64,000 nt of DNA. Source: Acidobacteriota bacterium. GTDB lineage: Bacteria; Acidobacteriota; Terriglobia; Bryobacterales; Bryobacteraceae. Location of the stretch: NCBI GenBank assembly GCA_018268715.1, contig JAFDVZ010000003.1, positions 62,001-126,000 of the forward strand, written 5' to 3'. The notes beneath the pieces were generated by a model. The model ran no database searches. It was not told the origin of the DNA and saw only the letters and a list, made by a program, of their open reading frames with translations. The position numbers and the translations under genes were made by a program. Below, in pieces: positions 17,006-25,638 of the stretch. The stretch's first letter is position 1, and each line of letters opens with the position of its first letter.

Positions 17006-18946
17006 ATGCGCGATGATGCAAGGGTGAGCACGTCTCTTCCTCCGGCGACGATCCTCGACGCGCTCCCCCGCAAGGTGGACGAAGCGGAGGAGGGGCGCTG
17101 GCTCGCCGACGCCGTCGGGTGGCTGCGTTTCGACGGCGACGGCGCGCTGGCGGCGGGCGCCCGCACCCATCGTCTGCGGGAACTCGCCTCCGCCATCGAC
17201 GCGGCCGGATTGCGGGACGAGGTCGCCGCGCTCTGGCGCCGCGCCTCGCCCGAACGCCTGCTCTGCGACGCCGCGCTGCCGGACGAGACTTCACTGCTGC
17301 GGGAGATATCGGTCGGAATCCGGCGGCGCCTGCTGCCCCAGCTCGACGACGTCTCCGACCTCTATTCCGCCCTGGATACGGCCGGGCTCACGCTGGAGGA
17401 CGCCGACTGGTTGGCCGGGCTCGAGGAGCCCGAAGCGGCGGCCTGGAGCAAACTACTCGCCCCGTCCGAGGAAGCGCTCACCAAGGCGCTGAGGCTGCTC
17501 GCCGCGCGCATCGCCGCAGTGGGGCTTTCACGGGACCTGGCGCCCATCATCCCCACGCTGTGGCGAAACGAGCGGGAGGAACCGCAGACCGCGTTTGACG
17601 ACCTGCTCGAGGCAGCGACTCGGCGCCCGCGCAATCCAGCGGCGCTCGCCGAAGCATTGTTGCGTTGCCGCATGACGGTGGGCGTGGCGCACGCGCGGCT
17701 GGACGAACAGGGCGTAACGTCGAACCTGGTGTTCCGGCTGGACCTGCTGGAGGCCCAGATCGACCGTATGGACGCGTTATCGAAGCTCGCGGCGGGCCAG
17801 GGGGGCGGCCAGGCCCTGGCGGCGGCGCTGGTGCGGGGTTTCGCCGAGGATCACGGCCTGCGCGCGATGGTCCGCAACGCCGTCAACCGGCTGGCGCGCC
17901 GGGTGGTGGAGCACACCGGCCGCGCCGGCGAACACTACATCGCCGCTTCCGGCTCGGAATGGCGGTCGATGGGATTCGGTGCGATGGGCGCGGGCGCCAT
18001 CACCGCGTTCACGGCCCTGTTCAAGTACATGCTGGCCGCGGCGCCTCTCGCGCCGTTCTGGACGGGCGTCGCGCACAGCCTGAACTACGTCCTTTGCTTT
18101 CTGCTGATGCAGGCGCTCGGGTGGGCGCTCGCCTCGAAGATGCCCGCCATGACCGCCTCGGCGCTGGCGCGCGCGATGGGCAAGGACGATATGCGGGAGG
18201 AGGTCGGGTTGATCGCCGCGATCATCCGCACGCAACTGGTGGTCACGCTGGGCAACCTGGCGGGAGCCATCCCGTGCGCGCTGGCCGTCGACGCGGTGCT
18301 GCGCTGGAGGACCGGCCATGCGTTCCTGTCGGCGGAGGCCGCGGCGCACGGTCTCCACTCGATGAACCCCATCGGATCCGGCACGCTGCTGTTCGCCGCC
18401 ATCACGGGCGGCTTCCTGTGGCTGGCGAGTCTGGCGGCCGGTTGGACAGCCAACTGGATGGTGCGGCGCCGGCTGCCCGTGGCGGTAGCCCGCAGCCGTT
18501 CGCTGGGGCGACTGATCGGCGCCGAACGCGCCCAGCGGCTCGGCAAGGCGGTCGAAAACGATTTGAGTGGCGGAATGGGATATGTGGTGCTCGGCTTCCT
18601 GCTGGGATTACTGCCATTCATCGGGGCTTTTGGCGGAATTCCGCTGGAAGTGCGGCACATTACGCTCGCTAGCGCTTCGGTGGCCTATGACGTCAGCGCC
18701 TTTTTCGGCGCGCCGCGCATCCCGCTGATCGAGATCGCCGAAGCGTTCGCGGGCGTGGCCGCCACCGGAGCGTTGAACTTGGGCGTATCGTTCGCCCTGG
18801 GCCTGTGGCTGGCGGTTCGCGTGCGCAATCTCGACACCCGGGGCCGCCGCAAACTGCTGGGCGCGTTGTGGCGGGAGTTGCGCACCCACCCGAGCCGGTT
18901 CCTCTGGCGCGACGACGGCGAAGCGGCCCCGCGCCACGAGCATTGA
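17006..18946 (+). CDS. SpecificRecomb-family multi-pass membrane protein (annotated in databases as site-specific recombinase Gcr-like)
   Basis: About 646 residues from the ATG at 17006; a GTG at 17024 is an alternative. The N-terminal half is helical and soluble with a conserved region (RMTVGVAHARLDEQGVTSNL, VVEHTGRAGEHYIA). The C-terminal half holds six or so membrane segments, with the family signature FLLMQALGWALASKMPAMTA. This matches the family Pfam calls SpecificRecomb. Despite the name, it has no integrase or resolvase catalytic motif and looks like an inner-membrane protein, so a recombinase role is doubtful. It stands alone, divergent from the sensor kinase across an AT-rich gap. 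Confidence 0.8.
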   Translation: MRDDARVSTSLPPATILDALPRKVDEAEEGRWLADAVGWLRFDGDGALAAGARTHRLRELASAIDAAGLRDEVAALWRRASPERLLCDAALPDETSLLREISVGIRRRLLPQLDDVSDLYSALDTAGLTLEDADWLAGLEEPEAAAWSKLLAPSEEALTKALRLLAARIAAVGLSRDLAPIIPTLWRNEREEPQTAFDDLLEAATRRPRNPAALAEALLRCRMTVGVAHARLDEQGVTSNLVFRLDLLEAQIDRMDALSKLAAGQGGGQALAAALVRGFAEDHGLRAMVRNAVNRLARRVVEHTGRAGEHYIAASGSEWRSMGFGAMGAGAITAFTALFKYMLAAAPLAPFWTGVAHSLNYVLCFLLMQALGWALASKMPAMTASALARAMGKDDMREEVGLIAAIIRTQLVVTLGNLAGAIPCALAVDAVLRWRTGHAFLSAEAAAHGLHSMNPIGSGTLLFAAITGGFLWLASLAAGWTANWMVRRRLPVAVARSRSLGRLIGAERAQRLGKAVENDLSGGMGYVVLGFLLGLLPFIGAFGGIPLEVRHITLASASVAYDVSAFFGAPRIPLIEIAEAFAGVAATGALNLGVSFALGLWLAVRVRNLDTRGRRKLLGALWRELRTHPSRFLWRDDGEAAPRHEH

Positions 18947-18966
18947 AGCGGACGCGAGCATTCGAT

Positions 18967-19137
18967 ATGTTGGAGCAACCGATGCCCGAGGCGCCGGCTT
19001 TCTGTTGGCGCGCCCGAACGCTTTCCGGCGAGCAGACCGACGGAAAGCCGCTATCGGCCTATCCGGCGTGGGAGGACGCGTTGAAACCCGTCCTGGCCGA
19101 GTTCGCCAAGAAAGGGAGTCCCGATGAAGACGGCAGC
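18967..19137 (+). other. Possible short or vestigial coding segment upstream of the glycosidase gene
   Basis: After the SpecificRecomb stop, a frame opens with ATG at 18967 (or 18982) and encodes protein-like sequence (MLEQPMPEAPAFCWRARTLS, then DGKPLSAYPAWEDALKPVLA) with G/C-rich third positions like the flanking genes. It runs without a stop into the glycosidase gene in another frame, where it is only a shadow. It may be the remnant of a gene cut off by the arrival of the glycosidase, or chance. The end coordinate is nominal, set where the composition stops looking coding. Confidence 0.3.
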
Positions 19138-20731
19138 GTTATTGATGGCGGCGGTGTTCGCGGCGTGGGCGGCGGATCCTCCGCGCATACGGAGCGAGAA
19201 CGGCGCGTTTCAGTTGATGGTCGATGGCAAGCCGTTTCTCATCCGAGGCGGCGAACTCGGCAATTCTTCGGCGGGAACCGCGGCCCAGGCCGATCGGATC
19301 CTGCCCGCGATGGCTCGCCTGCACCTGAATTTCGTGCTGATCCCGGTGGCCTGGGAGCAGGTGGAGCCGCGGGAGGGCGCCTTCGATTTCAGCATCCTGG
19401 ATCACTGGATCGACGTCGCGCGGGCGGAGCATCTGCGGCTCGGCCTGCTATGGTTCGGCAGTTGGAAGAACGCCTTCTCCGAGTATGCGCCGGAATGGGT
19501 GAAGGCCGACTCGAAGCGCTTTCCCCGGGCGCGGACGGCGCAGGGCGCTCCCCTCGAAATCCTGTCGACGTTCGGCGGAGAGACGCTGGGCGCCGACAGC
19601 CGGGCCTTTGCCGCGTTGATGGCGCACGTTCGCGACAAGGATCGCGAACGGCAAACCGTGCTGATGGTCCAGATCGAGAACGAGATGGGCTATCTGGGCG
19701 TTGGCGGACGCGACCGCTCCCCGGAGGCCGACCGCCAGTTCCAGGCGCCGGTCCCCGCCGAGTTGATGGATGCGCTACGGCGCCGCCACGCGGAGTTCTC
19801 GCCGGAACTCGCGTCCGCGTTCGATCCGCGCGGGCGCGGCTGGCGCGAGGCGTTCGGCGAGGCCGCCAACGAGGCCTTCATGTCCTGGACCTACGCCCGG
19901 TTCGTGAACGCTGTCGCCGAAGCCGGCAAGAAGCAGTACGCTCTGCCGATGTTCGTCAACGCGCAACTGCCGGCGTTTCTCGAACGTCCCGGCGAATATC
20001 CGAGCGGCGGACCGCATCCCTATTACTTAGCCATCTACCGCTCCATCGCGCCGGCCATCGATTTCTATTCGCCCGACATCTACTGGCCGGAGTTCGAATA
20101 TTGGGTGCGAAGGTACCAGATTCCGGGAAACCCCATCTTCATACCGGAGGCGCGCATCGAGACCAGCCCGTGGAACGCGCTGGCGGCCTACGGCGCGGCC
20201 CGGGCCATCGGATTCTGCCCGTTCGGCGTCGATAGCCTGCGCCCGCCGGCGGCCGGATCCTCGGACCCGAGCCCGGCGCTGATGCAGACGTACGGCGCGG
20301 TGGCGGCGATGGAGGATCAGTTGATCGAGGCCCAACGCTCAGGCCGGGTGCGCGGGTTGGCGCTCCAGGCTTCGAGCCCGCGCGGCGCGCGCACGCTGTC
20401 GCTCGGCGGATATCTGTTCGAAGCCTCGCTGGCGCGCGCCTGGCGGACCAACGCGCTGCTCGCCGAAGACGGCGGCATGCTGGTGATCGAGTCCAAGCCC
20501 GGCGAGTTCTACGTGATCGGGGGCGGCCTGACCGTACGCATCAGCCGCGATCCCGACACCGATCGCGCGGTGGCCGGCATCGCCAGCATCGAGCAGTTGC
20601 GCCGCGAAGGCGGGGACTGGACGGTGGTCACGCGCGTGAACGGCGACCAGAGCAACCAGGGACGCCAGTTGAGCATGGACCCGCGCGAGATCCGCGTCTG
20701 GCGGGTCCGGCTCTACAGCATCCCCGAATAG
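19124..20731 (+). CDS. Secreted GH35-like beta-galactosidase / DUF5597 glycosidase
   Basis: 535 residues with a signal peptide (MKTAALLMAAVFAAWA). The TIM barrel shows the clan GH-A pattern: LMVDGKPFLIRGGELGNSSA, NFVLIPVAWEQVEPREGAFDF, the acid/base Glu187 in MVQIENEMGY and the probable nucleophile Glu342 in NPIFIPEAR. The C-terminal ~170 residues form the beta domain seen in DUF5597 proteins. It probably releases beta-linked galactose from plant or microbial glycans in the periplasm. Its ribosome site AAAGGGAG sits about 7 bp before the ATG. The stop lies three bases from the convergent pal stop, with no visible terminator between. Confidence 0.87.
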   Translation: MKTAALLMAAVFAAWAADPPRIRSENGAFQLMVDGKPFLIRGGELGNSSAGTAAQADRILPAMARLHLNFVLIPVAWEQVEPREGAFDFSILDHWIDVARAEHLRLGLLWFGSWKNAFSEYAPEWVKADSKRFPRARTAQGAPLEILSTFGGETLGADSRAFAALMAHVRDKDRERQTVLMVQIENEMGYLGVGGRDRSPEADRQFQAPVPAELMDALRRRHAEFSPELASAFDPRGRGWREAFGEAANEAFMSWTYARFVNAVAEAGKKQYALPMFVNAQLPAFLERPGEYPSGGPHPYYLAIYRSIAPAIDFYSPDIYWPEFEYWVRRYQIPGNPIFIPEARIETSPWNALAAYGAARAIGFCPFGVDSLRPPAAGSSDPSPALMQTYGAVAAMEDQLIEAQRSGRVRGLALQASSPRGARTLSLGGYLFEASLARAWRTNALLAEDGGMLVIESKPGEFYVIGGGLTVRISRDPDTDRAVAGIASIEQLRREGGDWTVVTRVNGDQSNQGRQLSMDPREIRVWRVRLYSIPE

Positions 20732-20734
20732 TCC

Positions 20735-21346
20735 TCAGAGGCTGGCCTTGGTCTGGTTCTGATCGGCCGGGCTGATGTGGATGCGACGGTTTTTCTGGTA
20801 GCAGGCCTCGGTGGAGTCGGTGCAGGCCGGGCGTTCCTTGCCGTAGCTCACCGTGTTCAACTGCGTGGCGGGAATGCCGATGGCGACCAGGAAGTCCTTG
20901 GCGGCCTGGGCGCGCCGCTGGCCGAGCGCGATGTTGTACTCGCCGGAACCGCGTTCGTCGCAGTAGCCTTCGATGGTCAGCTTGTAGTCCGGATAGTCCT
21001 TCAGGATGTCCCGCAGTTCGCTGGAATCGGCTGTCAGCGTCTTGGTCGCGTCGCTGCGCAGCGACGCCTTGTCGTAGTCGAAATAGGCGTCGTCGATCCG
21101 CGCCAGCAGTTGATCGATACGCGCGCGGGTGGCGGCGTTCGGGTAGTTTGAGGCGGGCTTCGCGACGGCGGCGGCCGGCCGGGAAACAGGCTTGGCGGGC
21201 GCGGGCGCGGGCTGGGACGGCGCGGCTTTGACGGCGGCCGCCTGAGGCGTGGGCGGCGCCGTGGCGGCGGTCTTTTTGTGGCATCCGGCCGCGAACAGAC
21301 AGGCGGCCGCGGCCATCGTCAGCGCGGCTTTCTTCGCATGAGTCAC
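20735..21346 (-). CDS. pal: Peptidoglycan-associated lipoprotein, OmpA-like domain
   Basis: 203 residues starting at a GTG (21346) with AGGAGA about 8 bp upstream. It has a lipoprotein signal peptide with the modified cysteine at position 22 (CLFAAGC; position -3 is Ala rather than the usual Leu). An Ala/Pro-rich linker at 25-68 leads to an OmpA_C domain with YFDYDKASLRSDA, LTIEGYCDERGSGEYN and LGQRRAQAAKDFL, the standard Pal signature. Pal ties the outer membrane to peptidoglycan in the Tol-Pal system. The tol genes are not adjacent here. Confidence 0.93.
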   Translation of the reverse strand: MTHAKKAALTMAAAACLFAAGCHKKTAATAPPTPQAAAVKAAPSQPAPAPAKPVSRPAAAVAKPASNYPNAATRARIDQLLARIDDAYFDYDKASLRSDATKTLTADSSELRDILKDYPDYKLTIEGYCDERGSGEYNIALGQRRAQAAKDFLVAIGIPATQLNTVSYGKERPACTDSTEACYQKNRRIHISPADQNQTKASL

Positions 21347-21541
21347 GTGCAGGTTCTCCTGTCTCGATTGAAACCGTGACTCCCCGGAATGCGGAATACT
21401 GTTCGCACATGATTTTCCATCGGCCGCAAAACAGACTAGACTCCGAGATGGAGATTCTCTAGCGCTTTCGCCGCGCGGCCCGCGTTCGGGGCTCGGGTCG
21501 CGACACGGGCGGCGCGGCGGCGCACTCCCGGGGAGACAGCC

Positions 21542-22009
21542 ATGACCGTTACTCGCTTCGCTTCATTCATCGCCGTGGGACTCCTGGCGGCGTCATACGC
21601 CATTGCCTCAGACAGCAGACCGGATCTCAGCGGAACCTGGAAGATCGATCCGGCGCGCACGGACGAACCGTCGCTCAACAAGGACCTCATGCTTCAGATC
21701 GAGGATCGCGGCGACAACATCCACGTGAAGGAGACGCGCGGAACCAACGCCAAATCCGACATCTCCGAATTCACCTGCTCCACCGCCGGCAGCGAGTGTG
21801 GCATGCACGACGCGGGAAGCAAGGCGAAGGTGACCGTCTACTACAACGAGCCAGCGCTGGTGGTGCTGAAGACCCATGGACGGCGGGGATCCATGGTGGA
21901 GAAGCGGAGGATTTCGCTGTCGCCCAAGGGCGATTCGCTGTTGGTGGAGGTGGTCCCGATCGAGCCCTCGGGCAAGTCGGAAAAGTGGACCTTCGCCAAG
22001 TCGCAGTAG
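21542..22009 (+). CDS. Small secreted protein, 'DLSGTWK' lipocalin-like type
   Basis: 155 residues with a signal peptide (ends near AIASDS). The mature part begins RPDLSGTWKIDPARTDEPS and is a run of beta strands, the pattern of a family common in acidobacteria with no assigned function, possibly lipocalin-like. Two cysteines (FTCSTAGSEC) could pair. GGGGAG lies 6 bp before the ATG. It stands alone between divergent pal and the downstream kinase. The role is unknown. Confidence 0.75.
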   Translation: MTVTRFASFIAVGLLAASYAIASDSRPDLSGTWKIDPARTDEPSLNKDLMLQIEDRGDNIHVKETRGTNAKSDISEFTCSTAGSECGMHDAGSKAKVTVYYNEPALVVLKTHGRRGSMVEKRRISLSPKGDSLLVEVVPIEPSGKSEKWTFAKSQ

Positions 22010-22127
22010 GATCCCGGACGGGGCCGCCGGCGACGACCCACACCGCAACACCGGCGGTCCCGGCGGCCGTCCGCCCCGACGATGGCGCAAAACGGCCGCA
22101 CTCTATCGTCGCGCCGAAGACCACCTT

Positions 22128-22155
22128 GCGGAATCCTGTTCGCACAGGATTCTGC
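22128..22155 (+). promoter_or_regulatory. 12-bp inverted repeat upstream of the NarL-type kinase gene
   Basis: GCGGAATCCTGT and ACAGGATTCTGC form a 12-bp stem (one G-T pair) around the 4-base loop TCGC. No T-tract follows, so it is not a standard terminator. It ends 43 bp before the TTG start at 22199 and just upstream of a TACACT sequence (22173-22178) that could be a -10 element. An operator for the kinase/regulator operon or a transcript hairpin are both possible. Confidence 0.5.
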
Positions 22156-22186
22156 GGGTCCGGTCCGGCGCCCTACACTCAAGATT

Positions 22187-22192
22187 GGAAGG
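22187..22192 (+). promoter_or_regulatory. Ribosome-binding site that decides a TTG start
   Basis: GGAAGG lies 6 bases before TTG at 22199. The longer reading frame from 22082 has an arginine-rich, non-helical leader and no such site, so translation most likely begins at 22199. Confidence 0.6.
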
Positions 22193-22198
22193 CTCGCG

Positions 22199-23581
22199 TT
22201 GCGCATAGAATCCGGCAATCCTCCGGCGGGCGGCAAACGGCGGAGGCCGTCGTGGCCCATCCTCGCGCTCGGTTTCGGCGGGCTTCTGTTGTGCATCCTG
22301 GCGACCGCCGTGGGCACGCTCGTGTTCCTCCGCAGGGTGAGCGATGAACAGACGCAGTCCCGCAAGGCGTTCCTGAGCCGGTTGCAGGCCCTCGATCAGA
22401 TCCGCTCGGCCATCTACCTGTCCGGCGCCTATGTGCGCGACGTCCTGCTGGCCCCCGACACTCAGAGCGCGCGTGAGGAGGTGGATCACCTCGCCCGCCT
22501 GCGTAATGAGAATCGCGCGGCCATCGTCGCCTACGCGCAACGTCTGGAGCCCGAGGAAACCGAGCCCTTCAACGCTCTGCGCAATGAGATCGACGCGTAC
22601 TGGAAGGTGCTGGACGCCACCGTGGCGTGGACTCCGGGCGAACGCCAGCGCTTGCGATACGCGTTCTTCTACGAGGAACTGATACCGCGCCGTACGGCGA
22701 TGCTCCAGATCGCCGACCGGATCACCTCGGTGCACGAGCGCGGCCTGAGCCGTTCGGAAGCGCAATCGGCCGCTTCCGCCGCGAGCCTGCGTCGAACGCT
22801 GCTCGCCACGTTCGTCTTCAGCCTGTTGGGCGGCGTGATTCTCGCCGCGCTCACCATCGGCTCGACGCTACGGCTGGAACGGGAGCTCGACGACCGCAGC
22901 GCCGACCTACAGAAGCTGTCCACCCTGCTGCTGCGTTCGCAGGAGGACGAACGGCGGGCCCTTGCGCGTGAGTTGCACGACGAAGTGGGCCAATCACTGT
23001 CGGCCGTGCTGTTGGAAACCGAGAGCGCGGAGTGCGAAAACCCGCCGCCCCGGCTGCGGGAACATTTGACCGCCATCCGGACGTTGGCGGAAAAGACCAT
23101 CGCCCAGGTGCGGGACCTGGCGTTGTTGTTGCGGCCGTCGATGCTCGACGACCTGGGCCTCGCGCCCGCCTTGAACTGGCACGCCCGCGAGACCACCAAG
23201 CGCACCGGGCGCACCGTGGTGGTTTCGGCCGACAAGGGCATTGACGATCTCCCCGACGAACATCGAACCTGCGTGTACAGGGTGGTTCAGGAGGCGGTGA
23301 ACAACGCCGTCCGCCACGCCAAGGCGCGCACCGTGAACGTGTCCGTGCGGCAGGAGCCCGGCGCGGTGAAGGTGACCGTCGAGGACGACGGCGCGGGCTT
23401 CGACGCGCGCTTCACGCATGGGCTCGGGCTGTTGGGCATGGAGGAGCGGGTCCGCCGCCTCGGCGGCAAGCTGTCGATCGATTCAGAACCCGGCCGCGGC
23501 GCCCGCATACAGGCGGTGCTTCCCGTGGCGGCGCTCAACCGTCAAAATGAACTGGAACCCGATTCGCATCTTGTTGGCTGA
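22199..23581 (+). CDS. NarL/LiaS-type sensor histidine kinase (HisKA_3)
   Basis: About 460 residues. TM1 (PILALGFGGLLLCILATAVGT) is followed by a ~170-residue helical four-helix-bundle-like sensor region and TM2 (LLATFVFSLLGGVILAALTI). A coiled coil leads into HisKA_3 with LARELHDEVGQSLSAVLLE (phosphorylated His) and an HATPase_c domain (VVQEAVNNAVRHA, VEDDGAGF, GLGLLGMEERVRRLGG). It senses an unknown signal at the membrane and phosphorylates the response regulator encoded by the next gene, which it overlaps by 35 bp. Confidence 0.9.
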   Translation: MRIESGNPPAGGKRRRPSWPILALGFGGLLLCILATAVGTLVFLRRVSDEQTQSRKAFLSRLQALDQIRSAIYLSGAYVRDVLLAPDTQSAREEVDHLARLRNENRAAIVAYAQRLEPEETEPFNALRNEIDAYWKVLDATVAWTPGERQRLRYAFFYEELIPRRTAMLQIADRITSVHERGLSRSEAQSAASAASLRRTLLATFVFSLLGGVILAALTIGSTLRLERELDDRSADLQKLSTLLLRSQEDERRALARELHDEVGQSLSAVLLETESAECENPPPRLREHLTAIRTLAEKTIAQVRDLALLLRPSMLDDLGLAPALNWHARETTKRTGRTVVVSADKGIDDLPDEHRTCVYRVVQEAVNNAVRHAKARTVNVSVRQEPGAVKVTVEDDGAGFDARFTHGLGLLGMEERVRRLGGKLSIDSEPGRGARIQAVLPVAALNRQNELEPDSHLVG

Positions 23582-24203
23582 CGACCACACGCTGGTCCGC
23601 GATGGACTGCGCGCCCTGCTCGAGCGGGAAAGCGACCTCCAGGTGATCGCCGAAGCCGGCGACGGGCGCGAGGCGATCCGCCTGGCGGCGGAGCATCGGC
23701 CGGACATCGTCGTCATGGACCTGGCCATGCCGGTGCTGAACGGCATGGAGGCCACGCGGCGCATCCTGGCGGAGAACCCGCGGGTGGGCGTGGTGATCCT
23801 CAGCATGCACCAGGATGAGAGCTACGTGCTGGGCGCGTTGGACGCCGGCGCCAAGGGGTATCTGCTGAAGGACTCCATACGCAGCGAGGTGCTGCAGGCC
23901 ATCCGGGCGGTCCGCGAAGGGCGCTCGTTCCTCACCAAACGGATCGCCCGCATCCTGCAGGAAGACTACGTTGGGCAATTGCGGCAGCGCGGCCTGGCGG
24001 ACCGCTACGAGTTGCTGTCCAGCCGCGAGCGCGAGATTCTCCAGATGGTGGCCGAAGGGAGGTCCAATAAGGAAGTGGCCGCCCTGCTGAACATCAGCCT
24101 CACCACCGTGGAAACGCACCGCGCGCACATTTTACAGAAACTGGACATTCACAGCGTCCCCGAACTCATCCTGTATGCCGTCCGAAAGGGTATTATCGCC
24201 TGA
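23547..24203 (+). CDS. NarL/FixJ-family response regulator
   Basis: 218 residues from the ATG at 23547, inside the end of the kinase gene. The receiver has DD (12-13) and phosphoacceptor Asp58 (DIVVMDLAMPVLNG), a conserved Ser in VVILSMHQDE and Lys in LLKDS. The C-terminal LuxR-type helix-turn-helix is LSSREREILQMVAEGRSNKEVAALLNI (shown in two parts in the family pattern), followed by SLTTVETHRAHILQKL. It is a DNA-binding partner of the upstream kinase. Its end overlaps the next membrane protein gene by 29 bp, suggesting one transcript. Confidence 0.92.
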   Translation: MNWNPIRILLADDHTLVRDGLRALLERESDLQVIAEAGDGREAIRLAAEHRPDIVVMDLAMPVLNGMEATRRILAENPRVGVVILSMHQDESYVLGALDAGAKGYLLKDSIRSEVLQAIRAVREGRSFLTKRIARILQEDYVGQLRQRGLADRYELLSSREREILQMVAEGRSNKEVAALLNISLTTVETHRAHILQKLDIHSVPELILYAVRKGIIA

Positions 24204-25002
24204 CGCCGCGTACAGGCCGTGGGCGGAGTGGGCGGTTCGAATCGGGCTGGCGCCGCACTCCCTGGGCCTGGACGCGGCCGCGGTCGCGCTGTGCTGGCAG
24301 GCGCTGCTCGCCCGGCACGCCGGCCTGGCGCTAGGCCTGGCCGAGCGCGTCGTGCTTCCCCTCACTGTCTGGATCATCTACGCCGCGGACCGTCTGCTCG
24401 ACACCCGAGGTTGGCGTTCCGAGCCCAGCGCGGCGCGCCATCGCCTGCTGTGGAGCCATCGGACCGCCGCCGTCGCCACGCTCTGCGCCGCCGCGCTCGC
24501 GGATCTCCTGCTGACGGCCGCCGCGGTTCCCCGCGCCGTGTGGCCCCAGGGCCTGGCGCTGGCGGCGGCCGTGCTCGCCTATCTCGCCGCCGTGCACCTG
24601 ACCGCCTTCCGGCGCGGCGTCGCCAAGGCCGCCCTGGTGGCGGCGCTGTTCACCGCCGGCGTGTTCCTCGCGCCCTGGAGCGCGGCGGGTTCGCGGACCG
24701 GCCTTCTCCACGGTCCGGCGGTCGCATTCTTCCTGCTGTGCCTGTCCAACCTGCTGATCATCGACGCCTGGGAGCGCCCGGAAGCAGTGGAGCCGGCCTT
24801 CGCGCGGGTCTGGGTTCCGTTGGTTCCCGCGCTACTCGCGGCCTGCTGCGCGGGCTTTGCACAGCCGTGGCCGCGGTCCATCGCCATCAGCGCGGCGCTT
24901 ATGCTGGTGTTGTATGGAACCGGCCGCCGCATCGCGCTCGACGCGCGGCGCGCGCTGGTGGATGCCGCGCTGCTCGCGCCGCTCCTGTTCCTGTTGGGCT
25001 GA
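24175..25002 (+). CDS. Multi-pass membrane protein, weakly UbiA-like
   Basis: 275 residues with about seven or eight hydrophobic segments. Two acidic motifs sit at membrane edges: WIIYAADRLLDTRG and NLLIIDAWERPEAVEPAF. Their spacing resembles the two aspartate-rich motifs of UbiA-type prenyltransferases, but the exact NDxxDxxxD form is missing, so the assignment is weak. It overlaps the response regulator gene by 29 bp and abuts the methyltransferase gene (stop TGA then ATG), as expected for a small lipid- or quinone-modifying operon. No firm function. Confidence 0.65.
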   Translation: MPSERVLSPDAAYRPWAEWAVRIGLAPHSLGLDAAAVALCWQALLARHAGLALGLAERVVLPLTVWIIYAADRLLDTRGWRSEPSAARHRLLWSHRTAAVATLCAAALADLLLTAAAVPRAVWPQGLALAAAVLAYLAAVHLTAFRRGVAKAALVAALFTAGVFLAPWSAAGSRTGLLHGPAVAFFLLCLSNLLIIDAWERPEAVEPAFARVWVPLVPALLAACCAGFAQPWPRSIAISAALMLVLYGTGRRIALDARRALVDAALLAPLLFLLG

Positions 25003-25638
25003 ATGAACGCCGATCCGATCGCCCGCGCCTACCGCTGGATCGAATACGCCGCCTTCGGGCGCGCCCTGGAGCGCTGCCGATGGGCCCAACTCGACGCCAT
25101 CGCGGAGCGGCGCCGCATCCTGCTGCTCGGCGAAGGGGACGGCCGTTTCCTGAAACGCCTGGCGGGCCTCCATCCCCGCGCCTCGATCGACGTCGTCGAA
25201 AAGAGCCTCGGGATGATCCGTGTAGCCGCCGCGCGCCTGTCCCCGGCGGAGAGTTCACGCGTTCGCTTTCATCGCTCCGACGCCCTGCTGGACCCGCTGC
25301 CCGGCGGCGGCTACGACATGGTGGTCACGCACTTCGTGTTCGACTGCTGGAGCCCGGACGCCGCCGCGGCCGTCGTGCGCAAGGCCGCCCACGTTGTCGA
25401 ACCGGGCGCGCTGTGGCTGGTAAGCGAGTTCGCCGAGCCGCGATCAGGACTGGCGCGCCTGCACGCCGCCGCCTGGCTGCGGGTGATGTACCTGTTCTTT
25501 CGCTACGCCACTGGACTTGAAACCACCCGCGTGCCGGATTATGAGAACGCGCTCGCCGCCAATGCGTTCGTCCTGGTCGGGGACGTTCGCTGGCGCATGG
25601 GCCTGGTCGCTTCGCAACTCTGGCGGCGCCAGGACTGA
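25003..25638 (+). CDS. Class I SAM-dependent methyltransferase
   Basis: 211 residues. Motif I is ILLLGEGDGRFLKRL, the acidic residue after strand 2 is in IDVVEKS, and the later strands are FHRSDALLDPLPGGGYDMVVTHFVFDC and GALWLVSEFAEP. The order matches the Rossmann-like class I fold. The C-terminal MYLFFRYATGLETTRVPDY hints at a UbiE/menaquinone-like or small-lipid substrate, but that is only a resemblance. Its ATG follows the previous stop with no gap. Confidence 0.8.
   Translation: MNADPIARAYRWIEYAAFGRALERCRWAQLDAIAERRRILLLGEGDGRFLKRLAGLHPRASIDVVEKSLGMIRVAAARLSPAESSRVRFHRSDALLDPLPGGGYDMVVTHFVFDCWSPDAAAAVVRKAAHVVEPGALWLVSEFAEPRSGLARLHAAAWLRVMYLFFRYATGLETTRVPDYENALAANAFVLVGDVRWRMGLVASQLWRRQD

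Noticed and set aside
17006-18946. Mobile element suggested by the name site-specific recombinase
   Set aside because: No integrase/resolvase motifs, no terminal repeats, no tRNA target and no adjacent mobile genes.
18805-20235. Long plus-strand open frame of 476 codons overlapping two genes
   Set aside because: Most of it is a shadow of the SpecificRecomb end and the GH35-like gene in another frame. Only 18967-19137 has any coding look of its own.
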